A DNA stretch of 64,000 bases from Geosiphon pyriformis (GCA_016748015.1 JAAOMT010000129.1:1097206-1161205); one strand, 5' to 3'. Shown: positions 1 to 14,039, numbered from the stretch's first letter. The notes: generated from the letters alone by a model not told the origin. Numbers and translations: made by a program.

Positions 1-165
1 TAAAAGACTAAATAGATATTTTTCTCCTTATCTTATCGTTATTTCCAATTTAAATCAAAAATAATCACCTTTGTTGTAATACTAAAGTTTGTTTATTTAT
101 TAATCTCCCGCCAAGACTTCAATTTATTCTTATCGTTGTTATTGTCTATTATTTTTATTTTTATT

Positions 166-192
166 CTTGTTGTTGTTGTTGTTGTTGTTGTT
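166..192. repeat. (TTG)n microsatellite
   Basis: An uninterrupted run of TTG/GTT triplets just upstream of the first recognisable transposase codons. Confidence 0.9.
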
Positions 193-227
193 TTTTCTTT
201 TCTTTTAATTTCATTATATCAACAGAA

Positions 228-1300
228 TTTAAGGTAAAACGTCAACAAACTGCTATTAGTGATGATTTGAAATGACGAATTTGTGAATTTTCCAAAAAAA
301 ATTACCAAAAAAACATGCACCTAATGAGAAAGCTATAAGTTTATAGGTAGAAAATACAACCACAGCTCAAATAATTATTACTGAATCATTTATTAAAAAA
401 ACTACGGATTTTGCAAAAGCTTTTAATATTGAAAAAGAAAATATTGTTTTCTTAAATAGACGAATTGAAATTTGAAAAACACGAAAATTTTTGTATCTAT
501 CAAATACATGGTGAAGCAGCTAGTTATTTATTAGAAACACTATTACTAAAACAGCAAAAATTACAAAAACTTCTTTTTCGTTATACTCTTTATTGTATTT
601 ACAATGATGATGAAACCTGTTTATTTTATCGAATATCACATTAAGTTCTTTTCACAGCATTTATTTAGGGTAAAAGAAAAAGTACATTGTTTTATTAAAA
701 TATTAAATATATATTTTATTTTTAGTTTATATCAAATTTTTCAGAATTACAGTCTTATTGGGAGTCAATGCTACTAGAACTCACAAATTAAAGCCTTCGA
801 CAATTCAAAATTGACATGATAAAGATGTTTATGGCGTGTTAATTTAAATTTTTCTAATAGTTTATTACGCCAATTTTAAAGTTTAGATCCACAATAATTT
901 ATTTAAAGAATGGCTTCAAAATAAAAATTTATTATTTTGATTTGACAATATCACCGTCCGTTTTGATTCAAATTCCATTTATCTCATATTACAATTACTT
1001 TTTATTTAACAAATACAACAGCAAATTTATAACTTATGAATGCTGATAATATCAAAAGCTTTAAGAGTAAATATAAGGTTTTTTATTGTTAATATATAAT
1101 TTGGCTTAATTAGAGATTGGCAAAAGATAATAAGCGAGTATTTTAATTTAATATTTATTTGAATATATTACTATTAAAATTCTTGAATTTAAGATATTAA
1201 ACATGCAATAAATTATATTGCTAATAGTTTGAAATGCATTAATCAAGATGTAATTGTTAATTATTGAAAAAATAATTAATTATAAGAACAATTGAAAACA
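228..1300 (+). pseudogene. Tigger/pogo-like DDE transposase, degenerate
   Basis: Reading the plus strand across frames recovers a recognisable pogo/Tigger transposase in order. First is an N-terminal helix-turn-helix start (KRQQTAISDDLK). Next is the segment DFAKAFNIEKENIVF, typical of the CENP-B-like DNA-binding domain, then QIHGEAASYL. The first catalytic Asp follows in YNDDET (around 600). After that come GVNATRTHKL (around 755), a region resembling the second-Asp stretch (FDNITVRFDSNS, around 950), NADNIKSFKSKYK (around 1040) and a C-terminal segment DIKHAINYIANSLK (from about 1190) with a TGA where Trp is expected. Many stops and frameshifts make it non-functional. In intact relatives this enzyme excises and re-inserts the element at TA sites. 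It has no ORF longer than a few dozen codons, and the call rests on the collinear motifs. Confidence 0.72.
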
Positions 1301-2198
1301 ATAATATAATAATTGCTATTTAAATACAAAATTATATTAATTTATTAAATTATAAATATTTTTGTGTCCAATTTTTCAATTAAAGAAATATTAACTAATA
1401 ATTAAATTATTATATTGTTTAACAAGAAGACCAATATCAATTGAAAAAGATTCTGATGTATCAGATAATGTAAACATACCTCTACAAAATTACATTATTT
1501 AAGTACAACTAATGACATGTTTATTACTGTATAGAAAATTTTTAATGCCTTAATTTCTGATTTTGTATCAAAAAACATCAATTACAATAACAAGATATCA
1601 AGTATTTTATTATTTGAGTTTGTATGATGTTTATAATTTTATATAACTTTTATCAAAATTTGCAAAATCATTTTAGATTTTAGCTTTGTTTTTGCCTTTA
1701 ATTTGATATGTTATTTGTTAAAAAAAAAGAAACAAACGAATTATACAGTAAATGCCAATTTTTTATGTAAAAAATGTGGCCTAACTAATAATCTTGGTTT
1801 TGGCAATTGTGCGATGCACGCTTTTTAGAATAATTAATTTTATATTATATAAATTATGTATTAGCTACAAAAGTCACATATTTTAGCTATTCTATTTTTA
1901 AAATTAGCTGTTGACTTGATTATTAACCTAATTATTTATTAAATATCTAAACAAGCTTTTAGCAATTAAAGAATAACATTGTTATAAAATCACAATTATT
2001 TTTTTAATGTTTTCTTATTTTCAGATCAAAGTCTTTTTTTTTTTTTTTTAATTTATATTTGTTAAAATTAAGCTTTGAAAAGTTACACACACTTTAAACT
2101 TCTGTCAATTATTATTATTATTGATTATGTATTTTATTTCTTTGTACAATAAAATATATCACATAATGATTGACAATTTACTTGGTTACTGAACTTTT

Positions 2199-2255
2199 TG
2201 TTATAACGGACAACTAAGTTCAGAACCATGTATTCTTTATAATGAGGTTCGACTG
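2199..2255 (-). repeat. Right terminal inverted repeat of the Tigger/pogo-like element
   Basis: Read on the minus strand, this segment begins CAGTCGAACCTCATTATA, which resembles Tigger/pogo termini. It is flanked on the outside by TA at 2256-2257. The matching left repeat is not in the window, so the inverted pairing cannot be verified here. Confidence 0.55.
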
Positions 2256-4881
2256 TAATTATCTTTATAATAACGTTTTAATTTCTTTTTAAAACATTCA
2301 AGCTCTTTTTGCTGAAAAAATATTATACAAAATTCAATAAAATAATATAAATATTTTTGAAAGAACAATTAGCGTTAATTAAGAATATAATAAATACAAA
2401 TTTTAATTTATCAAAAATATCTTAAAATTCTCTAGCTAATTAATTTTTCGAAAAAACCATAATTAACTGATTTTAACAAATTGTACAATTATTTTCAAAA
2501 AACACGAAAAAAAGGTTTTTTAATATAAACTTTATGCAAATCAAAGATAAAACTAAAACAAAATATTCAAAATTCTAATAACCATATATGTTAGAACAAT
2601 TTAAAATTCATAAAAAATTTAAATTAAAAATCAAATAATTAATTCATTTTATGCTTTTAAACTTAAAAAATAATTTGCATTGAACATATTCATTAAGCTT
2701 GTTGAAAAAATTAAAAATAATTAAATAGTGCACTTGATACAAATAATTTTTTACCAATTTTTGGTTTCGTTTTACAAATGGTTGTTACATTTATTCAAAT
2801 TCAAGCAAATAATTAATTGAATAATTAATATACTAATATATTAAAAAATTTCTTATAAAAAATTCAAATAAATTACTAAAATTTATGATTTTCAAGATTT
2901 CAAAAAACACTATATATAAAATAGTATTAGACTGACAAAAAACTGGTATATTTAATTATAAAAAAAAGAAAAAAATTACTGCCAATATGTTGAAACAAAA
3001 ATAATTATATTTTACAGTTTACAACACATAATAACTAAATATATAGCAAAAAGTAAATTATAATTGCAAAAAAACTGGTAAATTATAATTTGAACAATAC
3101 TTTTTTCATTAACAAAACAGTTTTTTGATTTTTTTAAATAAATAAAGCGGTAGTAAAAAATGAGTAAAACTTTTCAGTTTTAATAATATATTTTTCAAAA
3201 TATATATTAGATAATTTAATTGAATCAATAAAAAGAAATGTAAATTAATCATAGATAAAAAACTTCATTTTTGATTTTTTTTATCTATTAAATAAACTTA
3301 ATTTTCAAATAATTATTAATGCATAGAAATGAGAATTGTAATTTCAGATAATTTTACAACATATTAGATTTAGTTCTTAAATATAAAATTTAATAAAACC
3401 ATTTTTATTGTAAAATAGTAATCAAAATGTGATACTTTTAATAAACAAAAAACCAAGTGAAAAAGTCAATTTAAATAAATTAAGTAAAGCTTTTTACATT
3501 AATATATTAGATTTATTATTAAACATAAAAATATAAAAAAACTTTTGTGCTAACACATGAAAAAGAATTATAAAAATAATTTAAATTTCAAAAAAATAAC
3601 AACATAATAAAATTACATTTATTAAAAGAATATTACAACAGATATTAAGAGCATAAAGTAGAAGATATAAATCTAAAAGTTTATTTTTTATTTTGTTATT
3701 TGTATAATCATTAACTTGTAATTAAACTTACTTTTGATTTTTATAATTGAATATTGTAAAAACAAATATTGAAGTAACAATCAAAATTCATAATTTTTAC
3801 ATTCGTGAATTAGAAATTTACTTTCAATTTATCATATAAAATTTATTAAATTTAATTGATTAGTTTAAGAATTAAATAAAAATATTGGTTATATTATCAT
3901 TTAACTTAGATACTTTATAAAATATTCCAATGAAAAATTCATTATTTAAAGAAAATTGCAATTTATGTTGATTTTTTGACATGTCATTTTGAACTCAAAT
4001 AATTTTCTCTTGAGAAAACTTTAGAAAAAGCGAATGGTCTGAAAAGTTGTTAAGACTCGTAATCTGTTGAAATGAAGGATGCAAAGCTCTTAAAGAAAAT
4101 TTTTCTGTTTTTACTTGATAATAACAAAGTCAGATTTTTCTTTTAGCAAAATTTTTTAATTATTATTATTACCTATTCATATGTGAAAAACATAGAAATG
4201 AAAATTTCATTTTTTTTCAAAGTTACAATTTCTTTTTATATTATTATGAATACATCTTACTTTGATTTTTTTGAATTAACTTTTGCTTTTTTCTAATTTA
4301 TAAGTAATTTTGTTAAAAATTCAAATCAATAATAGATAAAAATAGGAAATTAAAAGGAGGTATTAATAAAACTTTTTATGCAAAATAGAACAATAAAAAA
4401 TTGATTTTAATAATAAAAATGCTTATTCTTAAAACATAACGTCGAAAATGTTTTATTTTAAAATAAAAGTCTTTTTAATATTTAGAAAATTCGAAATAGA
4501 AAATATCCGAAAAAACTATTTTAACTATAAAAAGCCATCAAGTTCACTTATTCACCTATTAATAGAATATAGTTTTAATATGTAAATGATAACACTTGTA
4601 ATTTATAATGAACACATTATGCAAGCAACAGGGGTTTTATAATTAAATAATATGAGATAATGGGGAAACTCATTTGGTATCTTTTTTGTGTTCTATAACC
4701 AGGTTAATCTATTCTTAAAGGGGATATATTATTCTGTTAATTGATAGATTAAATTCTGTGAATTAGAGAAACAACATAAATACGGACTCCGTCTTTAAGA
4801 AATTAATTTATAAACATAATATCAAATAAAGCTTTAAAAAAACTTCTTTGAATAATAAATTTTTTACACATTTTATTCACT
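2256..4881. other. AT-rich intergenic region, no gene seen
   Basis: No open frame of convincing composition and no recognised repeat is visible. The stretch at 3960-4110 is slightly more complex than its surroundings but gives no recognisable peptide on either strand. The last few hundred bases presumably hold the kinase promoter; no specific element can be supported. Confidence 0.6.
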
Positions 4882-6429
4882 ATGGGGAATCTTCAAACTA
4901 AAAAAACCCGCTCAAAAGCTCTTTTTAAAAAAACTCCTTCATATGCTCATAATTGTAACAACTGTGAAAACTGTCAAAAGAACATTCAAAACAATAAGGG
5001 AAATGAATGTGGTGCATGCCAGTTCATATTTTTTGAAAATTTTTACAAAAACTTTTCAAGTGGCGATAAAGTGGTTGACGAACTAATAAAGAATCCAATC
5101 TATTTTCCACCAACTGAATATTCTTATAGTAAAGTTAATTATTATGAATGGATTCCATGGGAGCATTTATCGAATATCATTGAAATTGCTAGAGGAGGAT
5201 TCGGTATAATTTATAAATCAACCCTAATTAATGGATTAATTAATGTAGAAAGTATAAAACATCATGGTTCAATGGAATATGAAAGAAAGGGATTAGGGAT
5301 GGAAGTTGCTATAAAAATTATAAAGAACAGTTCAGAAGTATTTAAAGAGGTAAAGAAACTATTTATATTTATATTTATATTTATATTTAATTAATTCATA
5401 TTTGCCTATAATTTATTTACTATATGTTATCCCATTTATGTATTTATATATTAATTTATTTATTTATTTATTTTACACTGTTGATAGTTAAATATTCAAA
5501 GAGTTATGTTTAGCAAGAATGGGGACCTATTCTTTATCTCTTCATTTTATGGGATTACGCAAAACGTTGAAACGCTCGAGTATGGAATTGTGATGGAGTT
5601 TGCCAAATATGGAGATATGCGAAAATATTTATCAACAAATTTTCATTCTAAAAGTTGGAAAGATAAATTAATTATCGTGTTGTCTTTAGTTGAAGGACTT
5701 AAAAATATTCATTCTTCTGGTATGATTCATTGTGACCTACACTCGGGAAATATCCTACAATTAAGTACTTATAATGTAAATATTGGAGACCTCGGATTAT
5801 CTCAACCTACAAACAATGAAGCAACAACAACAACAAAGGAAAAAAAGATATTTGGAGTGATTCCATATATTCCACCAGAAGTTTTAAGAGGAGAAAATTT
5901 TACAAAAAAGGGTGACATTTATAGTTTTAGCATGTTATTATGGGAATTAGCAACAGGAAAGCCTCCATTTCATGATCTTCCTCATGATCATATTCTTATA
6001 ATGGCTATTTTAAATGGTCAAAGACCTAAGATTACTTCCCCACTTATTCCACCTTGTATTGCTGAAATAATTGTAAAGTGTTGGGATCCTAATCCTAAGA
6101 ATCGTCCTACTACTGAAGAAATTGAAGAGAATTTGTTGGAAATTTGGGGTATGTATGAGCAGTTTAGAGCTAAGAAATCTAGAGATGAGACGTCTACAGA
6201 TCAGAATTTTACAAATGAGAAGTCTACAGGTAAAGTGTCAATCATAGATGAGTCTAAAACTGTAGGTCTCCAGTTTTTAGAATCAGAGAAATACGTAAAA
6301 GAAATGGTAGAGAATGACTCGACAACAAGTTATTCAACAGCGATAACGACCATTCATCCAGGAGCAATTTATACAAGTCGTCTTTTGACTTTGCAAATGG
6401 TTGATTTTTCTGAAGGTTGGTTTATCTAA
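4882..6429 (+). CDS. Protein kinase, tyrosine-kinase-like (Glomeromycotina-expanded family)
   Basis: This is a predicted cytosolic Ser/Thr or Tyr protein kinase of 469 residues in two exons (4882-5349 and 5488-6429) with a 138-base GT-AG intron between them. Both exons join in phase 0. Residues 25-46 carry a Cys cluster (C25, C28, C31, C43, C46) that is usual at the N terminus of this family. The kinase fold shows the glycine loop GGFG at 105-108 and VAIK with Lys145. The catalytic loop is HCDLHSGN at 237-244 (Asp239), the metal loop is DLG at 257-259 in place of DFG, PPE stands at 285-287 in place of APE, and CWDPNPKNRP lies near 354. All catalytic residues are kept, so activity is likely although HRD is HCD. 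The C-terminal 90 residues are Ser/Thr/Glu-rich and unrecognised. Hundreds of related kinases occur in AM fungi; the substrate is unknown. The intron begins with a repeated ATTTAT tract. Confidence 0.88.
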
Positions 6430-6635
6430 TTTAGTAGAGTTTTTATATTTGATTAATTCTTTGATTTAATGATTATACATTAAAAATTCATCATAATTTA
6501 CTTTACCTTTTAAAAGAATTAATCTATTTGCCTAAATGGTAAGAAATTACATCTATCATTAATCATTAATAAAATTTATCCTCTTGTTTAACACTTATTT
6601 ATTTTACTATGTAAACTCTATAGAATGAAATTGGA

Positions 6636-6668
<33 letters not shown>
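6636..6668. repeat. (ATT)n microsatellite
   Basis: About eleven ATT triplets in a row, some 200 bases after the kinase stop. Similar TAA/ATT tails end the LINE copies in this window, so it may mark an old minus-strand insertion, but no LINE sequence is recognisable beside it. Confidence 0.85.
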
Positions 6669-7447
6669 TTGATTAATTGATCTTTTAATAAGCGATATAT
6701 TATAAATAGCTTTTGTTGTATTTCAAAATTTAAGTTATTTTAGTTAGAATGTTTATTAGAACCATTTTAATATGTTAAAATATATACTTTTATTAAGAAT
6801 ATTCAAACAAATAGTGATAATTTAAAAATAGTTTATCCTCAGAAGAACCTATAATAAAAAAGTTTAATTATGAAAAGCAATTCAAATTTAAATTAATAAT
6901 TAAACAAATCAATTTAAAAAATTTCACTATTAAATTTAAATCAAGTTTATTTTTGATCATATTTTAAAAAAAAATTTAAAATTTGATTAATCCATAAAAA
7001 TTTTTTTAAAAATAATCAATCAATTAAACTTTTGATTATAAATTTAATAAACAAAAAAAATATTATATTATCCAATTATAATTTTTAAAATATTGTATTA
7101 ATTATTTTACAAAGCATTATTATTTAGTAATTCATAAAAATTATTATTGTATTTTTTAAATCTCATTATATTATTCTAGTAATTTTGACACAACTTTTGT
7201 ATTACATTATAAATTATTAAAAAATTTTTAATATCTTAAAATTTGTTGTAAATTTTTAATTATTATAATTGTATCATAGATATACCAATGAAAATGCATT
7301 TGTATATTGAAAAAAGAATTACTTTGATATTTATGTATTAATATATTAAACATATTTTTCTCATTAATTCTTTCCCTTACATAGATTCCAATCAATTTAC
7401 TCTTTTTCTATTTTAAAATATCGCTTCATTTTTAAATCTTTTGGGGT

Positions 7448-7567
7448 TTATATATATAAAAACTCATCTGTAATGAATTTGATTTCATTTTCGGTCATAC
7501 CATTTCTAATTCTCAATTTGGGTCCATCTTGTTTTATTAAATGAAAAGATTTTTCTGCTTTTTCCAT
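7448..7567 (-). other. Possible short coding fragment, unrecognised
   Basis: A 39-codon minus-strand frame from ATG to TAA with balanced residue use (containing KQDGPKLRIRNGMTENEIKF) stands out from the AT-rich surroundings. An AG sits just before the ATG, so it could be the last exon of a decayed gene. I do not recognise a family and see no further exons; it may be chance. Confidence 0.2.
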
Positions 7568-10500
7568 TCTAAATTTTTAACTTACTTAAATATAAATATT
7601 CAATCAGAACAACAATTTTCAAAAAAGATAGATCTTTTAAAAGTTCAAAAAAGTCCAAAAAAATATGTTTGTAATTTTTATTGGAAAATAAATTATACAA
7701 TTCTATATAAAATTAACAATAGTAAATGATAAGTAAATATTTCAAAAGTAATTTACATGTTATTAAAACAATAAATAAAGATTTTAAATTGCGAATTATA
7801 TTGATTTTTTTCATTTGGTACTTGAAAATTTCTTGATCTTCGAACTACCAGACTTATATATATTTCTGTATCAATTTTTGGAACTGATTTTTTAATGAAA
7901 TCTTAAGTTAAAATCTTAATCTCAGATAAAAACAGTTACAAATAGGTACAATACAGAAATAAAAATTTAATAAATACATCAACTAATTAATATTTCACTT
8001 TTCCAAAGCATTATTATACCTTTATTTGAAAATTTAATACCTTCTTTAAAAATTTGAAATATTTGATTTTATTAAAAACAAATTTAATTAGACTGTCCAC
8101 TATCATTCATTATATTGTTTCATACCAATATTTTTTAATTTACTTATATTATAATTGGATTAGTAATGGTTATTTTGATAAAGTATTTTGTATAAACAAT
8201 CTTTTTGGCAAAAGAAAAATTTTTTTTACTCTTTTGTATGGTGGTCAATTAAATAGTAATTAATAGGGTTTCTAAAGTGACCAATAAATACCTTCAAGAT
8301 TGTAATAATTCTTGTTTCTCGAAAAATAGTTGTAATTCTTTCTGTTCAGAAAAAATGTATGAATTTATTTTGATCGAAATACTTTTAAGCAAACTAAACA
8401 GGTTTATTTAAAATTTATGTACAAAAAATTGTTAATGAATATAATAATTTAATATTAAATGCTTTAAAAACAATATTTATAATCTTTGAATATTCAATAA
8501 ATTCTTGAAATTGAAAGACAAACATGAAAAAATTGATCGAGTTTCTTTGATAAAAACACAATATAAAAACTTTGAAATATTAATTTAATTTAAGGTATTT
8601 TAGAATTTTAAAACAGTAAATAATTGAAAAGTGTTCAGATGCTTTTTTAAATCCGTGAAATAATAACTGTACCGATTATACTGTTATATATTTATGCAGA
8701 ATAAATATAAATAATAAATAAAAACCTTTGAGTGCACAAAAAAAATTACTATTTTTTTAAAATAAACAATAATTAATTTTGCTGTTATAAATTTTTAATT
8801 TTAATTAGTATGAAATTTTAAACTAAATACTAATTTTGCAAACATATTCTGTAACTATTTTTTCTAAAAAGATAAATTTAGTTTTATTATTTAAATTTAA
8901 AAGTTTTTACTATTCCGCAAATTTTTACTTTAAATGTTTCATAGTTTATTAAGTTTAAATTAACACAAATTGCAAATAAAAAATTAATTTTTCTTATTTT
9001 AATTAACTTAATTTTGTTTTGTATTCTCAAGATCAACAATTTATAATTCATTTAAAATTAAGACAAATAGGTTGTAATTTGTCTAATTACATTAAGTAAT
9101 AATGCATACACAGCTAAAAATATTTTTATACAAACATTCAACAATGTTTTTTTAATTTGATAAAAAACTTTTATATATTAATGCTATTATAAATTTCAAA
9201 ACTTTAATTATTTGGTTTTTAATTGCAAAGCTTTTTTTTCTAGTTTACTAAAGTTTTCTTTCAAGTTTTTTGTTATACTTAAAATTTCTGTAAATTAAAC
9301 CTATTTATATACTAAAATTTTCTAAATCAATGTCAATTTTAATTAAACCAATTGGTTAATAATAATAATTAACTAATATTAAAACTGAATAATTAAATAA
9401 TAAATTTTAAGAAGTTAAATATTTTTCTGATCTTTTTGAAATCTAATTTTTTATTATCATGAATTCCAAAATATTAATTATAAATTTCGCTAATAAAATT
9501 CTAAATTTTTTATATAAAGTTAAGTAAATATTAAAAATAATTAAAAGCATTCAAGTTGTTTTAAAAAGTTTTTTCAAAAAGAACATTCTTGAAGATTTAA
9601 AGTGATCAACCAATAATTCCAACTTAAATTCTATTGAAAACTTTAAAGATATTATTAAAAAATGTAAAAAAAAAGATTGCTTAAAAGTCTCAAAAAATTA
9701 AAGTAATATATACAGAAAAAATGAATAATTTAATAAAATAAAATTGTAATTAAAGCCAATAATAATAAAAAATTTTCTATATATATTCAAATAAAAACTC
9801 TGATTTTTGGTTTTTTAATAAATTGTTTTTTATGTATTGGTTAATATATAATAACAGTTTTAATTATTCTAAAAATTTTATTTTTTATATATAATTAATT
9901 TTGTCAATATTTTTTATTTATATTATAATTATTATAAATTAAAGTAAACAAAAAAATACTTTTTTTTTATTTATTCCAAAGCCCAAAAAAGAGAAAAAGC
10001 TTTTTAATAAGTTTTTTTGTTTTTATTTGTTTATATATTTACTTTATTTTATTTTCTAATTTTTTTGTTTAAATTTGGCAATTGTTTACAGTTTTGGTTT
10101 AAATATGTCTAATAAAAAATTGGCAAAAGTACTAGTTTTAGTTTTAAGAAAATATTGCAAAAAATAAAGTAAAAAAGCCTAAAAAAATTAAAAAAATTAA
10201 ATATTAATAGCAGTATAATTTTAAATAAGTCTGTAATTTAATAATAAACACAATATTGTAAATAAAAATAAAATAAATAAAACTAATATTAAAAATATAA
10301 ACAAAAAATATGTTAATAGCTCTAAAAAAAATTAATTAAAAATATATTAATAATTTTTTTTAATATATTAAACTATAATATATTTAATAATAATAAAAAA
10401 ATAATTGTAAACTTACTTTTTTTTATTAAAACAGATACTTTTATTAATTCTGTCTTTTTTATTCAAGAAAAAATGTGTTTTTTATTAAAAAAATATTTTA

Positions 10501-12784
10501 TTTTAGATATTAATTTATTAATTATAAAAAAATTACAAATAGTAAAAAATTTATTTATATTAATGATTTGTTTTAAAAAAATTTTATTTTTAAAAATTTC
10601 AAAAAATATCAAATCAACATTTAGTTTTAAATTAAATTTAACTGTAAAAAATTTTTAATTATAAAAAAATCTGGTTTTAAATATTAATTTTCGATATATA
10701 AATATTTGTTCAGATTAAAAATAAAATTTATAATAATTACTATTTTAATATAATAATTAAAAATAAAATTTACTTAATTAAGCCAAATTAATTATATTGC
10801 TCTTATATAATTTATGCTTATTAAAAAAAAATTGTACATATAATAAAAATCAACATAAACACAAATACACATAATTTTAAACATATTTTTGCTTTTATAA
10901 ATAAAAAACTTGTATTTTTAATTAAGATTTTATTATTTATATTAAGTTTAAATGTGTTATAATTTGTTTTAAATTAAAAAAATATTGGTAAAAATCATAA
11001 ATAAAATGCAAATTTCAAAGAATTTAAATACAGTTTTAATATAAATTAAACTTATTTTTTCTAAATTATATTGTTTTAAAATATAATTCTGTTAAAATAC
11101 TCTTTTTATGATCTAAAAAAATTTTGTATAATAATGCTAAGTTAGATTTTATGTATATTTATATCAAGAAAGTTATTTTTATTAATTGTTTTGTAATTTT
11201 TAATAATAAATCTTAAACATATATAATAAGCAAAAAATTTGAATAATAATAATTTTGCTTTTAATTTATTTTTTTTAAGTTTATATTTTTTTTTGGTTTA
11301 AAATAATTTAAATTTGAAAATAAGTTGTTAGTTAAATAAGTTATTAATTAATTAAATTAATATTTAAGTTAAAAATTTTTTTTGGTAAATAACTAATTAG
11401 CTATAATTTTAATTTTTTTTTGATTAAATTTTTTAAAAGATAAAATATTAATTAATATTGATTTTTGTTTAAAAAAAATTAAAAAACTTTTAAATATATT
11501 TTAAATTTATATATAATTAAAATTTTAATGAATAATAAGTTAAGTTTGTTTTTTGTTATAGTTTTATAAATAATTTAATTAAAAAAATAGTTTTGTGTAA
11601 TATAAAAAATATAAACAATTTTACAAAACAGAATAATATAATAAAATAACACAAAAATATAGATATTTTAATTTAATTATTAAAGAAATTAAGCTTAAAA
11701 AATACTAAATTTTAACCTAAAAATAATATAAAAATATTAAAATTTTTGTTTTAAAAAACATAAACTATTTAAGTTTAAATATTATTATAATTATTAATAT
11801 TTATACAAAATAAAAAATACTTTTAAGCATTTTTAAATTTTTAAATTATTGTATAAAAACTTATTTTTTGTTTTTGTTGTTAAATTTTATGTAAAAACTT
11901 AATTTAAAAATATTTTTACAAACTATAATATAATTATTAAAACATTAAATAAAAGTTTTTTTATTGTTTTAAATAATAATTTTAATAAAAATAAAATTAA
12001 ACACAATATTAACTTAAATATATATAAAAATAAAAGTTTTTATAATATTTTACTTAATAAAAAAATTGTTAAATATCTAATATAAAATAATTTTAAAAAT
12101 TTTTTTAAGACTTTAAATTTATTTTAATTAATAAAATTTTGTATAAAATTATAATAAATAAAAATATATTTGATATTTGCCAGTTTTTTAATATAAATTA
12201 TATAACTGTTTCAGTTTTTTTGGTTTAAATAATATTATAAATAAAATAAACAAAAAATTACAATTTATATAAAATTAGTATTAAAATCAAATAAAAAAAG
12301 TTTATATTATTAAATTTAATTCAATAATATTAAAAATAAGCATTTAATAATTAATTTAATTATAATAAAAATAAACAATTTTATATATTAATAAAAATAA
12401 TTAAAAGATAATTTAACTTAATAAACAAATTAAATTAATAAAAATTTTATATATAAGATTGATTTTATAAATATTATAGTTGTTATTTTTTCTAAAAAAT
12501 AACAAAAAAATTTAAAAATCTAAAAATAATACAATAATATAATTATATATCTAAAATTAATATTTAAAATTTAATATTAAGTATTAATATTTTTAATAAA
12601 TATTTATTTAATATATTTCACAAAAATTTATAATTATACAAATTAAAAATAATAATAATAATAATAATAATAAAACAAAAAATTTAATATTATTGTTTGT
12701 TTAAATAATATCTTTTTATAGTTTTAAAAAATTTTGTTTGTATATTATTAAAAAAAATTGATTTATATATAACTATTAGTTTTA

Positions 12785-13580
12785 TTGGTAGAGTTACTGC
12801 TAATACTTGCACATATTTTATGAAAGCTTTGTATCATTAACTGTCTGTAACTATTCATAAGCACCTGTATAACAAGCATTATTTTAGTGTATTATGCTTA
12901 TATTATGGTAGAATTAAGATCTCAGATCATGTTTTTTCTTGTATGATTGATAATTCTGTTTGCCATCAATTATTAGATATCTATACTGTTGCTTGGGGTG
13001 CTTTCTGGTTGTTATTGTTCCTTTTTTTGTGTATCTTAGTTGATGTTCTTTTATAAGTCTAATAATACAGTATATACAGCTTTTTATAAAGACTTTGTCT
13101 TTAATAGGTGGTTTTGAAAGACAGTTTCTGTCTTTGAAGGTTCAAAAATCGCATGTTAAACAATTGTAAACTTTATGTATAGTTTTTGTCTTGCTTTTAA
13201 AGATAAAATTTAGTTGGTTTATATTAGGCATCATGCTTTTATAAAGAAAAATAGGCTGATACTATGTAATAAATTGGTTCTTGCTTTAGTTTTTGAGATA
13301 TTTTTGGTGCTCTCTGTTAATCTGGTCAAGTTGTTCAGTATTGTTAAGATGTTTGGTATTAGTTTTGGTTTGTATCAGTTTTGTTTGTTTTTTTTAAACA
13401 CTGGTAATCCAGTTTCAGTTTATATAGATGCTTAGTGTTGTTTTAATCAGCTTGAATTGCTGATTACATGTAGAAAAAAGATGATTTATATCTAGTTTAG
13501 ATTAGTTACTTAATATATTGTACTAAACAGTGTTTAAATCTTACTCATTAAAATAAAAAATAAAAAAAAAAATAAAAAAG
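12785..13580 (+). pseudogene. LINE ORF2 C-terminus and 3' UTR, 5'-truncated copy
   Basis: Plus-strand translation gives the C-terminal end of the LINE ORF2 seen in Rhizophagus-type genomes. It starts with a segment like TYFMKALYH, followed by a C-terminal zinc motif region (CLYYGRIKISDHVFSC, where one Cys reads Tyr). Then come FYKDFVFNRW, CLAFKDKIW and the closing SFGLYQFCLFFLNTGNPVS before a stop at 13433-13435. The last 73 codons are open. The 3' UTR follows, with GCTTGAATTGCTGATTACATG, and the copy ends in TTACTCATTAAAATAAAA plus an A-rich tail. No RT or endonuclease part of this copy is seen upstream, so it is a truncated insertion, as is usual for target-primed LINEs. Confidence 0.7.
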
Positions 13581-14039
13581 AATTAATAATTAATTTTAAA
13601 AATAAAATAATTAATAATAATATTAATAATTAATACATATAATTAATTATAACTTAATAATAAATAAAAGTAAAAAGTAAAAATTTTAATTATAATATTA
13701 TTTTTAATATATAATTAAAACTCTAAAATCAATTATATTAAGTAAACTTAAATTAATTAATTAAATATATATATAATTAATATATTTAAAATAATATTAA
13801 TATAATTTAGTCATATATTTATTTTTTTATAAATTAAAAAAAAACATTAGTTTTTATTAAGCTAATTTTTTATTATTATTTTAATTATATAAATTTTTTT
13901 TTTCTATTTTTATGTATATTTATTTATTAAAAACAATTAATTTTAATTATATTAAAAAAAAATTATAAAAATTTTTCTCTTATATACAAAAATTCTTTAA
14001 AGAATAAATTTATTAAAAAGAAGTTTTTTAATTATTTAA
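13581..14039. other. AT-rich spacer between two LINE copies
   Basis: Nothing recognisable; the sequence is A/T runs with almost no G or C. It may include the decayed 5' UTR of the next LINE. Confidence 0.5.

Larger units (their letters stand above)
1..2255 (+). mobile_element. Tigger/pogo-like DNA transposon, right part
   Basis: This is a decayed cut-and-paste DNA transposon of the pogo/Tigger group whose left end lies outside the window. The internal part encodes a broken CENP-B/DDE transposase (about 228-1300), and the right end at 2199-2255 carries an inverted-repeat-type terminus ending in a GGTTCGACTG motif followed by TA, the target dinucleotide of the group. Between 1300 and 2190 there is only AT-rich sequence with a long T run near 2035. 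The first 200 bases include a (TTG)n tract. The family call comes from the transposase motifs and the terminus; the exact left boundary cannot be seen. Confidence 0.7.
6430..12780. other. AT-rich intergenic region with decayed repeats
   Basis: No intact gene is visible. The only locally coding-like patch is the short minus-strand frame listed at 7448-7567. Sequence around 10800-10900 resembles 40440-40500 (both carry an AAATACAYATAATTTTA motif), and both lie near LINE tails, so parts of this tract are probably old repeat DNA. Short open frames here have extreme Lys/Phe/Leu/Ile composition expected from AT-rich noise. Confidence 0.55.

Noticed and set aside
8090-8330. Possible miniature inverted-repeat element (GACTGTCCACT... 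and ...GTGACCAATAAA)
   Set aside because: The two ends do not form a convincing inverted repeat and no target duplication is visible.
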